This document shows positions 16,166-25,070 of a stretch of 64,000 nt of DNA, one piece after another. Source of the DNA: Paenibacillus humicus NBRC 102415. Its GTDB lineage: Bacteria; Bacillota; Bacilli; Paenibacillales; Paenibacillaceae. The DNA is taken from assembly GCF_004000905.1 (NCBI RefSeq), contig NZ_BIMD01000021.1, positions 19,514 to 83,513 of the forward strand, written 5' to 3'. Below the pieces are notes generated by a model, which had not been told where the DNA came from, searched no databases, and saw only the letters and a list, made by a program, of their open reading frames with translations. The stretch's first letter is position 1; each line of letters begins with the position of its first letter. Made by a program: the position numbers and the translations under genes.

Positions 16166-18919
16166 TTAGGATTGAAGCCGATGCGAGAAGCCGAGCGTAA
16201 TAATCTCCGCAGGACCGGCCGGAAGCTCGGCGCGGCGGCCGGCGTCCAGTCCGGACGCGGTTTCGGCCTGCTCAAGCACGCCGCTCTTGTACCAGCCGGA
16301 AGCTCCTGCCGGAGCCTGGACGGCCAGCTTGGCGGGCTCGCGCTTCAAGTTGTACCAGCGGGCCATAACGTCGCCGACAGCGTTGACCTTGAAGGCTGAG
16401 AACGCCAGCGCCTCGCCTTCCCAGGCCAAGGCGGCATCGACGGGACGGAGCGTTCCGCCATGGATGCCGGTCTGCGCCGTCGTCCATGGCGTTTCGAACT
16501 GGTAGGCCTCGGCATACGCGCCTTCTGCGGCTCCGTCGCCGCCATGCGGGATAAGCGCCAAGCGCGCTTCATGCGGACCGATGCACTGGGCTTCCGGCGT
16601 CGGGAACCAGCCCCAGTCTCCGAGCTCTCCCGTCGAGCGGAGCAGCGTGACCGCGATCGTATTGCGGCCGTCGCGGAGCACCTCGTACTCGTTCAGCCCG
16701 CTGTTCGCCACGGTAAGACCGGCGCGCGCGCCGGCCGCGGCCAGGCCGCTGACGTCGGCAAAGGCCGTCTGATGCTGCGCGTTGCTCGGGTTGGTCCACT
16801 CGGCGGATGGCTCGTTGTCGCGCAAGGCGGCTTCAAAGATGGAGTCCGCCGTGTGGACAGACGTCTCGAGATCCGTCGGGAACAGCATGCGCACCCGGTG
16901 ATCCTTGGCCTGGTTGTCGAAGGAGGAGACGATGTCCAGCCTTCTGCTTCCCCGCTCCAGCGACAAGGTCGTCGTCAGGCGCAGCTTGACCGTCTGCTCG
17001 GAGCGGCCGGCCTGGCGTTCCGGGAAGTAGACGATTTCCCGCTGCTCGCGCTCCAGAAGCTCATCAGCCGAGGCGGGCAGCTCCCATTCGTGGACGATTT
17101 CCAGAGCGGCCCGGTACGGAGCGTCCTCGGCAACGCGGACGGATGCCTGCAAGCCCTTCGTGGTCAGCGGCTCTACGCCCTTCGGAGCCATGAACATGTA
17201 TTCGTTGCCGATGTCGCCGCTGTCCTCATATACGCCAAGACCGGTGTAAACCCGTCCGGTGCGGAGATCGCTCAAGGCGAAGCTGCCGTCCTCGGCGACT
17301 TCGGCGCGCAGCAGGCCATTGTCCAGCACGCGGCCTCCTTGGAGAAGGGAAGGCTGCTGCGTCGGCGCCTGCCCGCCTTTCACCCAGGCATAAGCGCGGT
17401 GGCCGAGCGCCGGCACGGCGTCAGCGCGGAAGGTCAGGCGCACTCGGCGGGCCTGGTAAGGCTGGCGGAAAGCGTCGTCCGGCAGGTCATAGCCGAACTG
17501 AAGACCGAGATCTTCCATCGTGCAAGGAATAGCCTGCCCCTGATCGTCTACGAGTACTCGGCCTTCGAGGCCGATTTCGGAGATGCGGGAGTTCATTTCC
17601 GGAATCGGGATGCCATCGCGGAAATAGATCCGTGCCGCGTCGAGTTCTACCGACACGGTGCCGCCGCGTTCATATCCGGTCGTGTTGTTCACGACGAACG
17701 GCAGAGCATCGGAGCCGTAGGATCCAAATACCCGGGTGTCCACGGCGTCGGCGAGGAAACGCGCCGTCTCGTCGAGGATGGATTCCGCCACATGGCGGCT
17801 CTTGTCGAAGCGGGCGACCATCTCCCGGTGGACCTCGTCCACGCTGCAGCCGCAGATGCTGTCATGCGGATGGTTCTGCATGAGCAGCTTCCAGCCGTAC
17901 GTGAGCAAGTGATGCGGGTAATCCTTGCCGTGCAGATGAGCGTAGGCCGCAAGCGGCTCCGCCGCGCGCTCCAGCAGAGCTTGGCCGCGGGCGTTCATCT
18001 GCTTGAGGTAGACGCGCGAGGAGGCGGTGTTGACCAGCGTTCCCCAGCCGTCCGTGCGCTGGCTGCGCAGCTCGCCCTGAACGACCGACAGAGGCCGCTC
18101 TCCCGCCGACTCGCGGACGGCTTGCAGATAGTCCGGGAAGTTGGAGTGGATGAAGGTCACATCCGGCTCTACCGCGCCGGCCATGCGGATCGCCTCGGCC
18201 AGATCCGTCTGGATCGGCTGGTGGTCGCAGCCGTTCATGAAGAGCAGATGCGGGGTCGACGCGTATTTGCCGGCGTCGGAAAGCTTGCGCTGCCAGTAGG
18301 CGCGGGCTTCCTCGGCTTGAACCGGCACCTCGTTGCCGTTGGAATACCAGTTGGCGAACAGAATGCCGAGCACGCGGGAGCCGTCGGGCCCTTCCCAGAT
18401 GAGCTCGGAGAAGGAGCTTTCAAAGGCGGTCGACTCTCCGACCTCGTTGTTGAAGCCGGTCGGCTTGACGCCGCGCCCGAACAGCGCGTTGTCGATGCCG
18501 GCCTGCGCCATCAGCTGCGGCGTCTGGCCGACAAGGCCGAACGTGTCGGGGAAATAGCCGATCTTGGATACCGGACCCCAGCGGGCGGCATCCTCATGGC
18601 CGATCTGCAGGTTGCGGAGATTGGCCTCGCCGCTCGTGAGGAAGGCGTCCTGCAGAATATACCACGGACCGATCCCGATGCGGCCCGCGGTGATCAGGGC
18701 TTGCAGGCGTTCGCGGTTGTCCGGCCGCACCTGAAGGTAATCCTCCAGGATGATCGTCTGGCCGTCGAGGAAGAAGCTGCGGTAGCCGGGATCGTTCTCG
18801 AGCGTGTCCAGCAAGGTGTCGACGAGCTCGACGAGCCGGACATGATGTTTCTCATAGGGGAGGTACCATTCCCGGTCCCAGTGCGTATGCGAGATCAGAT
18901 GCGCGGTGCGCTTGCTCAT
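16166..18919 (-). CDS. Alpha-mannosidase, glycoside hydrolase family 38
   Basis: The 917-residue enzyme carries the GH38 metal-site motif SHTHWDREWYLPYE at residues 10-23 and the nucleophile region GYFPDTFGLVGQTPQLM near residue 130, then the mid domain and a long beta-sandwich C-terminal part. GH38 enzymes use Zn2+ or Ca2+ to release terminal alpha-mannose from mannosides or N-glycans. No signal peptide is present, so it acts in the cytoplasm on imported oligosaccharides. The ATG at 18919 is preferred over a GTG three codons earlier that abuts the AAAGGA site. It is the last gene of the mannoside operon, 77 bases after the GH125 gene. Confidence 0.93.
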   Translation of the reverse strand: MSKRTAHLISHTHWDREWYLPYEKHHVRLVELVDTLLDTLENDPGYRSFFLDGQTIILEDYLQVRPDNRERLQALITAGRIGIGPWYILQDAFLTSGEANLRNLQIGHEDAARWGPVSKIGYFPDTFGLVGQTPQLMAQAGIDNALFGRGVKPTGFNNEVGESTAFESSFSELIWEGPDGSRVLGILFANWYSNGNEVPVQAEEARAYWQRKLSDAGKYASTPHLLFMNGCDHQPIQTDLAEAIRMAGAVEPDVTFIHSNFPDYLQAVRESAGERPLSVVQGELRSQRTDGWGTLVNTASSRVYLKQMNARGQALLERAAEPLAAYAHLHGKDYPHHLLTYGWKLLMQNHPHDSICGCSVDEVHREMVARFDKSRHVAESILDETARFLADAVDTRVFGSYGSDALPFVVNNTTGYERGGTVSVELDAARIYFRDGIPIPEMNSRISEIGLEGRVLVDDQGQAIPCTMEDLGLQFGYDLPDDAFRQPYQARRVRLTFRADAVPALGHRAYAWVKGGQAPTQQPSLLQGGRVLDNGLLRAEVAEDGSFALSDLRTGRVYTGLGVYEDSGDIGNEYMFMAPKGVEPLTTKGLQASVRVAEDAPYRAALEIVHEWELPASADELLEREQREIVYFPERQAGRSEQTVKLRLTTTLSLERGSRRLDIVSSFDNQAKDHRVRMLFPTDLETSVHTADSIFEAALRDNEPSAEWTNPSNAQHQTAFADVSGLAAAGARAGLTVANSGLNEYEVLRDGRNTIAVTLLRSTGELGDWGWFPTPEAQCIGPHEARLALIPHGGDGAAEGAYAEAYQFETPWTTAQTGIHGGTLRPVDAALAWEGEALAFSAFKVNAVGDVMARWYNLKREPAKLAVQAPAGASGWYKSGVLEQAETASGLDAGRRAELPAGPAEIITLGFSHRLQS

Positions 18920-18996
18920 GGGGAGCACGTCCTTTCAGTACGGAGTGGAGTGAAAGCGATGTTGACGATCGGTCTTTGACCAACAGGCAAGTGGAA

Positions 18997-20322
18997 TCAG
19001 GCGTCCAGCAGGCCGTCCTTCATCGCCCGGTAAACGAGCTGCGAGAAGAGGCTGTTGGACCAGGCGAACCAGCTGCGCGTAAATACGGCGGGATCGTCGG
19101 AATGGAACCCTTCATGCATGAATCCGGTGTCCGCATCGGTCGACTCCAGCATGTCGATCATGGCGAGCTTTTCCTCGGCGGATACGGCTGTGATGCCCTG
19201 CATGGAAAGGGCCATATGCCAGATGTAGCCCGGCGGCGTGTGGGGGCTGCCGATGCCTTTGGCCTTGGCGCCTTCGTAATAGAACGGATTCTCCTTGCTC
19301 AGCGCGAAGCGGCGCGTGTTGAGATAGATCGGATCGTCCTCGGACGTATAGCCGACGTAAGGGATCGACATCAGGCCCGGCGTGCCGGCATCGTCCATCA
19401 GGCAGTAGTTGCCGAAGCCGTCGGTCTCGTAGGCGTAGATGGGACCGAACTCGGGATGGCGGTACACGCCGTACAGCTGGATGCCGTGGTCGACGTCCGC
19501 TTCCAGATCCGCCAGCTCCTGCACCATCGCCATGTCGCGGAATACCCATTCCGCTATCTCCCGCATCTGCCGCAGCGTGACGACGGCGAACATGTTGGCC
19601 GGAATGTTGTAGTGGAAGTCGCACGCATCGTCGCTCGGGCGGAAGCCCGACCAGATCATGCCCGTATAGTTGACCGGCATGCCGAGGCCGCTGTTGCGCA
19701 GCGAATCGGTCGGAATGCCGTTGTTGCGGGTGAAGCGGTAGGGGGACTGCTCCAAGTGCCGCTGCTCCGTTTTCCACAGATCGATTGCCGTCCTCATCGC
19801 CAGCTTGAAGTCCGTGTCGAAGATGGCGGTATGCTTCGTCTCGTTCCAGTAGGCATAGGCGAGGCGGAACGAGAAGCAGATCGAGTCGAGCTCGAACTTG
19901 CGCTTCCATACCCATGGACCCATGTCGGTCACGTCGGTCGTGTTCCAGTGCCAGTCGTTGCTGGTTTCGTTGAAGGCGTTGGCGTAAGGGTCGATCCGGA
20001 TCATGTTCATGTGGCGCTTGATGAGGCCTTCGATGATCCGCTGGAGGGAAGGGTCCTCCTTGGCAAGCGGAACGTAGTGGATGACCTGTTCGACGGAATC
20101 GCGCAGCCACATGGCCGGAATGTCGCCGGTGATGACGAAGGTGGTGCTGTCAGCCATCAGCTTGGTCGTCGTGTCCAGCGTATTGGGGAAACAGTTGCGG
20201 AAAAGCTCGAGCAGCTTCGGACGATGCGCCAGGCGCTGGCCGGCTTCCTCGAGGACGGCCTGTACGGCGGCAGGCGTCTCCAGCTTCGGCATCGGGATTT
20301 TGGGGAGGCGGAATTGTTCCAT
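18997..20322 (-). CDS. Exo-alpha-1,6-mannosidase, glycoside hydrolase family 125
   Basis: This 441-residue protein matches GH125 (formerly DUF1237): ITGDIPAMWLRDSVEQVIHY near residue 70, NEWxWN-like segment, and TRNNGIPTDSLRNSG. GH125 enzymes remove non-reducing alpha-1,6-linked mannose. No signal peptide is seen, so it is cytoplasmic. AAGGAG lies 12 bases before the ATG. It sits between the permease and GH38 genes. GH125 plus GH38 is the known pair for dismantling alpha-mannans and N-glycan cores, for example in Streptococcus pneumoniae. Confidence 0.93.
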   Translation of the reverse strand: MEQFRLPKIPMPKLETPAAVQAVLEEAGQRLAHRPKLLELFRNCFPNTLDTTTKLMADSTTFVITGDIPAMWLRDSVEQVIHYVPLAKEDPSLQRIIEGLIKRHMNMIRIDPYANAFNETSNDWHWNTTDVTDMGPWVWKRKFELDSICFSFRLAYAYWNETKHTAIFDTDFKLAMRTAIDLWKTEQRHLEQSPYRFTRNNGIPTDSLRNSGLGMPVNYTGMIWSGFRPSDDACDFHYNIPANMFAVVTLRQMREIAEWVFRDMAMVQELADLEADVDHGIQLYGVYRHPEFGPIYAYETDGFGNYCLMDDAGTPGLMSIPYVGYTSEDDPIYLNTRRFALSKENPFYYEGAKAKGIGSPHTPPGYIWHMALSMQGITAVSAEEKLAMIDMLESTDADTGFMHEGFHSDDPAVFTRSWFAWSNSLFSQLVYRAMKDGLLDA

Positions 20323-20400
20323 GGAATGATCAGGCTCCTTGTCGAAAGTGAGATTGGGAAGTGGGGATCGTGCAGGTTGTCCGGCTTCTTTGCCGCGAGC

Positions 20401-21324
20401 TTACTCCTTGACCGCTCCGATCGTCAATCCTTGTACGAAATAACGCTGGAAGAACGGGTAGGCGAGGATGATCGGGCCGGTGGCGAGCACGACCATCGCC
20501 ATGCGGGAAGTATCCTGCGGCATGTTCTGGAGATTGGACGCCAGCGAGGAATTGCTCGCCGCCTGCGACAGCAGGAACTGCATGTTGGTTTCGATGCGCA
20601 TCAGCATCGACTGCAGCGGCACGAGATTGGGATTCTCGATGTACAGCAGGGCGTTGAACCAGTCATTCCAGTAGCCGAGCGTGCTGAACAGGGCGATCGT
20701 GGCAAGTCCGGGGAGCGCGAGCGGCAGGACGAGTTTCCAGAAGATCTGGAATTCGCCGGCGCCGTCGATTTTGCCGGATTCGATAATGGCGTCGGGAACC
20801 ATCGTGCTGAAGAACGTACGCATGATCAGGATGTAGAAGGCGTTGACCATCAGAGGCAGAATCATCGCCCAGACGGAATCCTTGAGTCCCAGCATCTGCG
20901 TGACGACGATGTAGGTCGGGACGAGGCCGCCGTTGAACAGCATCGTGAAGAAAGCAAAGAAGCCGAAGAAATTCCGGTACTTGAACGTCTTGCGCGAAAT
21001 GCCGTACGCGTACAGCGTGACGACAAGCAGCGCGAGCACGGTGCCGACGACCGTCACCAGAATGGTGACGCCGTAAGAGCGGAGCAGCGCGTCGCCGTTC
21101 TGGAAGACGTACCGGTAAGCCTCAAGGCTCCAATGCTCCGGAAGGATCTGGTAGCCGTTCTCGGCGAGGCTGGATTCCTTGGTGAACGAGATGATGACGA
21201 TGAAGACGAACGGGAACACGCAAGCCAAGGCGAAAACGGCTGCGATGAGGTTGAAGACGACGTTCCAGCCGGTCGACAGCTTCTGGAAGTCCCGGGGTTT
21301 CCGGACGGGCATTGCTTTGGCCAT
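20401..21324 (-). CDS. Carbohydrate ABC transporter permease (LplC/MalG type)
   Basis: The 307-residue membrane protein has six transmembrane helices and the EAA loop (ESGKIDGAGEFQIFWKLVLP split at DGAGEFQIFWKLVLPLALP), characteristic of CUT1 permeases. The start at 21324 is chosen because AAAGGAG lies about 10 bases upstream. The open frame continues further 5' only through the GGCAAA hexamer array, giving a Leu-Cys repeat peptide that is not credible. It pairs with the other permease, although the two genes are separated by 1.1 kb of repeats. Confidence 0.9.
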   Translation of the reverse strand: MAKAMPVRKPRDFQKLSTGWNVVFNLIAAVFALACVFPFVFIVIISFTKESSLAENGYQILPEHWSLEAYRYVFQNGDALLRSYGVTILVTVVGTVLALLVVTLYAYGISRKTFKYRNFFGFFAFFTMLFNGGLVPTYIVVTQMLGLKDSVWAMILPLMVNAFYILIMRTFFSTMVPDAIIESGKIDGAGEFQIFWKLVLPLALPGLATIALFSTLGYWNDWFNALLYIENPNLVPLQSMLMRIETNMQFLLSQAASNSSLASNLQNMPQDTSRMAMVVLATGPIILAYPFFQRYFVQGLTIGAVKE

Positions 21325-21392
21325 GAGGGGGAAACTCCTTTCGTGCCGCCTGGAGGGCGGCTTGTTGGTGCTTGGTGGTGCGGGTAGATCGG

Positions 21393-21457
21393 GGCAAAGG
21401 CAAAGGCAAAGGCAAAGGCAAAGGCAAAGGCAAAGGCAAAGGCAAAGGCAAAGGCAA
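21393..21457. repeat. GGCAAA hexamer microsatellite (10.8 copies)
   Basis: Ten perfect GGCAAA units plus a partial one lie 69 bases upstream of the downstream permease start, in its untranslated leader on the minus strand. Such tracts are prone to slippage. Confidence 0.95.
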
Positions 21458-21597
21458 CCCCCTTCAAACCCCATCCGCTCCGCCGGCAGATCATTCCTCC
21501 GATCCCTGTTGAACCCCGGATGCTATGCATCTCCCAACCCCTTGTCAGGGTCAGCATCCGGTCTTCAAAGGGGAACGCTTCGCCGCCTCCCTCACGC

Positions 21598-21739
21598 ACC
21601 CCATCTCCAATGGGGTCACGGTCGCCGGCAAAGCTTCTCCAGAACGATTCTGCCCGCTGCGCTCCCGGTTTGAAAGCCCAACCGCCGCCTCCCCCTTATT
21701 TATAAGGGGGAACCGCCTTCCGATCGCTTGGAAGGCGGT
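21598..21739. other. Cluster of three perfect hairpins
   Basis: ACCCCAT/ATGGGGT (21598-21616), CCCCCTTA/TAAGGGGG (21691-21710) and ACCGCCTTCC/GGAAGGCGGT (21712-21739) follow one another. None has an adjacent T run in the operon's direction. They may stabilise or process the operon mRNA, or be parts of an inactive mobile element. Confidence 0.6.
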
Positions 21740-21847
21740 AATGGGAAAAGGCTGAAAGCCTAGCCGGGGAAGCACCGAAGAGGCTCAGCGGCGCAGCCTG
21801 CAATGCCAAGTGTCCCAGCGAAGCGGCTGGGCCTGAAAGGCAGGCAG

Positions 21848-22106
21848 GCGATGCCGCAATGGGTGAAGCTGAAAGGCAACATGCGATGTCGCAATGGGGG
21901 ACCTGAGAGGCAGGCAGCGATGCCGCAATGGGTGGACCTGAAGGGCAGGCATGCGAAGCCGCAATGAGTGGAGCTAAAGGCAGGCATGCGATGCCGCAAT
22001 GGGTGACTTGAAAGGCAGGCGTGCGATGCCGCAATGGGTGAAGCTGAACGGCAGCATGCAATGCCTCAATAGGTGCAGCTAGAAGGATGCATGCGATGCC
22101 GCAATG
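21848..22106. repeat. About 35-bp tandem repeat array (about 7-8 units)
   Basis: Units of GCGATGCCGCAATGGGTGAA followed by a variable CTGAAAGGCAGGCAT part recur with length variation of a few bases. A minus-strand frame stays open through part of the array, but its repetitive His-Cys-Gly-Ile-Ala product has no start signal or likeness to a protein. Confidence 0.85.
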
Positions 22107-22210
22107 GAGGGGCCGTCTGCGGCCGCTCCGTTGCAAAAGGCAAGAAAGGTCTCAAGTCGCATGAGGGACGGAGAAGGCAGCGGGATTCTGTAGAAGCGGA
22201 GCGTTCGCAT

Positions 22211-22261
22211 TTGCCCCCGGGTTAGCGCCGCTAACATCCAATTCAACTAACCTGGGGGCAA
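22211..22261. other. 15-bp inverted repeat (stable hairpin)
   Basis: TTGCCCCCGGGTTAG (22211-22225) and CTAACCTGGGGGCAA (22247-22261) pair with one wobble across 21 bases. There is no T run on either side, so termination is uncertain. It could be a single copy of a dispersed palindrome. Confidence 0.65.
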
Positions 22262-22273
22262 GAGCGATCGGAA

Positions 22274-22450
22274 GAACCCGCTGGCTTCGCAGTCCACTTC
22301 GATGCGTTTTAGTACGACTGAACCCGCTGGCTTCGCAGTCCGCTTCGATGCGTTTTAGTACGACTGAACCCGCTGGCTTCGCAGTCCACTTCGATGCGTT
22401 TTAGCACGACTGAACCCGCTGGCTTCGCAGTCCGTTTCGATGCGTTTTAA
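22274..22450. repeat. 46-bp tandem repeat (3.9 copies)
   Basis: Near-identical 46-bp units (from 22274, 22320, 22366, 22412) begin GAACCCGCTGGCTTCGCAGT and end just before the 3' end of the upstream permease gene. Copies differ at only one to three bases. Confidence 0.95.
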
Positions 22451-22456
22451 AAATTT

Positions 22457-23395
22457 CTAGAACAGCGAGTTGTCCTTGTCGAAGCGGCGTACGACCCAGT
22501 TGGACAGAAGCACGAGCGTAAAGCCGACGAAGCTCTGATACAGGCCGGCGGCTGTCACCATGCCGAATTCGCCGGTCGTTTTCAAGCCGCGGTAGACGTA
22601 GGTGTCGATGACGTTGGTGACGGAGTAAAGCGTGCCGGAGTCGCGGGGCACCTGGTAGAACAGGCCGAAGTCGGCGTAGAAGATCTTGCCGATGGCGAGC
22701 AGCGTCAGAATGGTCATGAGCGGCTTCAGCATCGGAATCGTGACGTTGCGGATCTGCTGCCACTTGTTCGCGCCGTCGATCATCGCGGCCTCGTAAAGGG
22801 AGCGGTCGATGCCCATGATGGAAGCCAGGTAAACGACGCTGTTGTAGCCGATCCCCTTCCACAGGCTGATGAAGACGAGGATGAAAGGCCAATAGGCGGG
22901 GTTGTTGTACCAGTTGACCGGGTCGATTCCGATGGAGGACAGGATCTGGTTGAGCAGGCCTTTGTCCAGGCTGAGGAAGCTGAAGGCGAAGTAGCCGACG
23001 ATGACCCAGGAGAGGAAATAAGGCAGGAACATGCCGGTCTGGTACAGCTTGGACAGGCGCTTGTTGACGATTTCGGACAGCACGATCGCCATGGCGACCG
23101 AAGCGATGAGGCCGAGGACGATGAAGACGATGTTGTAGAGCAGCGTGTTGCGGGTGATGACCCAGGCGTCGCTGGTGCTGAACAGGAACTTGAAGTTCGA
23201 CAGTCCGACCCAGTCGCTGTCCAGGACGCTCCGGAGGAAGCCGTGGCGGCTGATCCGGTACTCTTTGAAGGCCAGGATGGTTCCGGCCATCGGAATGTAG
23301 GAGAAGATGAGGAACCAGAGCGCTCCCGGCAGCACCATCAGCAGAATCGCTTTGTTGCGGCCCAGGTCGCGGAAGAAGCCGGCCAATCCTTTCAT
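22457..23395 (-). CDS. Carbohydrate ABC transporter permease (LplB type)
   Basis: The 312-residue protein has six transmembrane helices and the EAA loop EAAMIDGANKWQQIRNVTIP. It resembles LplB/YtcP-type permeases that partner long lipoprotein solute receptors in Paenibacillus and Bacillus. AAAGGAGG precedes the ATG. It follows the binding-protein gene after a terminator-like hairpin, and its own 3' end is followed by the tandem-repeat region. Confidence 0.92.
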   Translation of the reverse strand: MKGLAGFFRDLGRNKAILLMVLPGALWFLIFSYIPMAGTILAFKEYRISRHGFLRSVLDSDWVGLSNFKFLFSTSDAWVITRNTLLYNIVFIVLGLIASVAMAIVLSEIVNKRLSKLYQTGMFLPYFLSWVIVGYFAFSFLSLDKGLLNQILSSIGIDPVNWYNNPAYWPFILVFISLWKGIGYNSVVYLASIMGIDRSLYEAAMIDGANKWQQIRNVTIPMLKPLMTILTLLAIGKIFYADFGLFYQVPRDSGTLYSVTNVIDTYVYRGLKTTGEFGMVTAAGLYQSFVGFTLVLLSNWVVRRFDKDNSLF

Positions 23396-23434
23396 GGGGT
23401 TGCCTCCTTTTCATGCGTGCGTTTTCAGGCAAAA

Positions 23435-23465
23435 AGAAAACGGGCGAAGAAACTGCCTTCGCCCG
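23435..23465 (-). terminator. Intra-operon terminator/attenuator after the binding-protein gene
   Basis: CGGGCGAAG (23441-23449) pairs perfectly with CTTCGCCCG (23457-23465), and on the minus strand TTTTCTTTTTG follows. Its place between receptor and permease genes fits the usual excess of receptor over permease. Confidence 0.8.
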
Positions 23466-23479
23466 GAATGGTCGTTATC

Positions 23480-24946
23480 TTACTTCTTTGAAGCTTTCCA
23501 GGCGTCCAGCTGAGCTTGGGCTTCGGCGATGATCTTGTCGAGGCCGGCCGCTTTCAGCTTTTCGTTGGCGCGCGGCAGGTAGCCGGCAGGGTCGACGGTG
23601 CCGGTCATGAGCGGAGCCCATACCTCGGCTTTGACGTTCTGCAGAGCGGCGATCTCGTTCGCGACCTTGGAGGTGTCGAAGTTGAAGCCGAGCGTAGGAG
23701 CGTTTTTGCCTTCGTCGTTGAATTTCTTGAACTCGTCCCATTTGTTGTCCGGGTCGCCCGGGTTCAGGTAGGTGAGCATGACGTTGCCGAGAGAGAAGGT
23801 AGGCATGTCGTAGTTTTTGGATTCAGGCAGGTTCTCCATCCGGTTGTCGCCGGTCATCTTGTAGTGCGTGCCCTCGATGCCGGAGTCGACCATGTTGCGC
23901 AGCTTGGCGTCGGTGTTGAGCAGGTTCAGGAACTGCATCGCTTTCTCCGGATATTCGGAGTTGGCCGAGATCGCCTGCATGGAGCCCATGACGGACCAGT
24001 TGTAGATGATGGACGGGCCGGCCGGCGTCGATTCGATCGGATAGCCTAGGCTGGCGCTCCAGGTGTTGTCGGCGAGCGGCTGGGTCGTCGCGAGGTCGAT
24101 CAGCCATTTGCCGGTTTTCTCCACGTCGCCGGTCGAGGTGGTCGTAGCCGCCTCAGGAGAAATGTAGCCCGCTTTGTAATACTTGTTCATCGTTGTCAGA
24201 GCCTGCTTCATTTCCGGCGTGTCGAGCACGTTGACGATCTTGCTGTTGTCGCCGTCAAGCGCGACAGCCATCGGCAGGCCTTGGATGATGTAATCGTAAG
24301 GGACGAACGGCGTGAAGTTGTTGTCCATTTTCAGGCCGAGCACGCCCGGATTCTTTTCCTTGTTCGCTTTCAGGATCGGTTCGAGATCCTCAAGCGTCTT
24401 GACGTTTTTGTAATCCAGACCGAGCTTGTCCAGGTTCTGCTTGTTGAAGCGGTAGACCGTTTGGGCCGGCAGTTCTTTGTTGGCCGGGATGCCGTAGTTG
24501 TGGCCGTCGACCTTGGAGCCTTCGAGGAAGGCCGGGTCCAGCGTGTCCACAATGCCTTTTCCATCGGATTTCAGCAGGTCGTCGATGGCGAGGAAAGCGC
24601 CTTTGCGCGCATTCTGCACGTAATCGAAAGCCCAGGAAGAAGTGAACAGGATGTCCATCGGTTCGCCGGAAGCGGTCATCACGCCCATCTTCTGGTTGTA
24701 ATCGCCGAAGTCGATCTGCTTCAGGGTAACGGTGGCGCCGATTTTCTCGGCCGTGTATTTGTTGACTTCAGCCATGACCTTGTCGGTGTCCTTCTGCGGA
24801 GCGCCGATCGTGTACCAGATCAGGTTGACGGGCTTCTCCGCCGTACCTTCCGCGGCACCGCCGCTTTTGCCGCAGGCCGTTACGGTCAAGGCTGCGGTAA
24901 GGATGAGGGCGATCGCGCCCATGGCTTTCGGGGATCTCTTTTTCAT
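23480..24946 (-). CDS. Extracellular solute-binding lipoprotein of sugar ABC transporter (LplA type)
   Basis: This 488-residue protein has a lipoprotein signal peptide with lipobox LTVTAC, so Cys-25 should be lipidated. The mature part begins GKSGGAAEGTAEKPVNLIWYT and shows the family-1 solute-binding fold (DFGDYNQKMGVMTASGEPMDI). The start at 24946 has GGAGG about 10 bases upstream; an upstream in-frame reading lacks a signal. It delivers oligosaccharide to the adjacent permeases. The GH125 and GH38 genes in the same run suggest mannose-containing oligosaccharides. Confidence 0.92.
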   Translation of the reverse strand: MKKRSPKAMGAIALILTAALTVTACGKSGGAAEGTAEKPVNLIWYTIGAPQKDTDKVMAEVNKYTAEKIGATVTLKQIDFGDYNQKMGVMTASGEPMDILFTSSWAFDYVQNARKGAFLAIDDLLKSDGKGIVDTLDPAFLEGSKVDGHNYGIPANKELPAQTVYRFNKQNLDKLGLDYKNVKTLEDLEPILKANKEKNPGVLGLKMDNNFTPFVPYDYIIQGLPMAVALDGDNSKIVNVLDTPEMKQALTTMNKYYKAGYISPEAATTTSTGDVEKTGKWLIDLATTQPLADNTWSASLGYPIESTPAGPSIIYNWSVMGSMQAISANSEYPEKAMQFLNLLNTDAKLRNMVDSGIEGTHYKMTGDNRMENLPESKNYDMPTFSLGNVMLTYLNPGDPDNKWDEFKKFNDEGKNAPTLGFNFDTSKVANEIAALQNVKAEVWAPLMTGTVDPAGYLPRANEKLKAAGLDKIIAEAQAQLDAWKASKK

Positions 24947-25006
24947 GCCGGTGAATCCTCCCTTTGCGTCTGTCTGTGTTGAACTGCTTATCCTCACCTT
25001 ACCGGA

Positions 25007-25020
25007 TGAAAGCCGTTTCA
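25007..25020. promoter_or_regulatory. Candidate cre (CcpA) operator
   Basis: TGAAAGCCGTTTCA is palindromic and matches the cre consensus TGAAANCGNTTTCA-type arms except for the order of the central GC/CG bases. It lies about 61 bases upstream of the binding-protein start, between it and the YesN gene. Carbon catabolite repression is expected for such a locus but not shown. Confidence 0.4.
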
Positions 25021-25070
25021 AATAGGCGACAAATTATGAATCCGGTGTCGAAACTAAAGAAAGAGAGCCG

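Noticed and set aside
18976..21387. 803-codon plus-strand ORF opposite the GH125 and permease genes
   Set aside because: It is an antisense shadow in GC-rich DNA; the minus-strand genes are clear family members.
21325..21474. N-terminal extension of the LplC-type permease through the hexamer array
   Set aside because: It would add a (Leu-Cys)n peptide before a normal permease start that has its own AAAGGAG site.
21696..22136. 146-codon minus-strand ORF over the 35-bp repeats
   Set aside because: Its repetitive product comes from the tandem array; there is no ribosome binding site and no protein-like features.
22211..22261. Rho-independent terminator inside the mannoside operon
   Set aside because: The hairpin is strong but no T run follows on either strand, so it is listed only as an inverted repeat.
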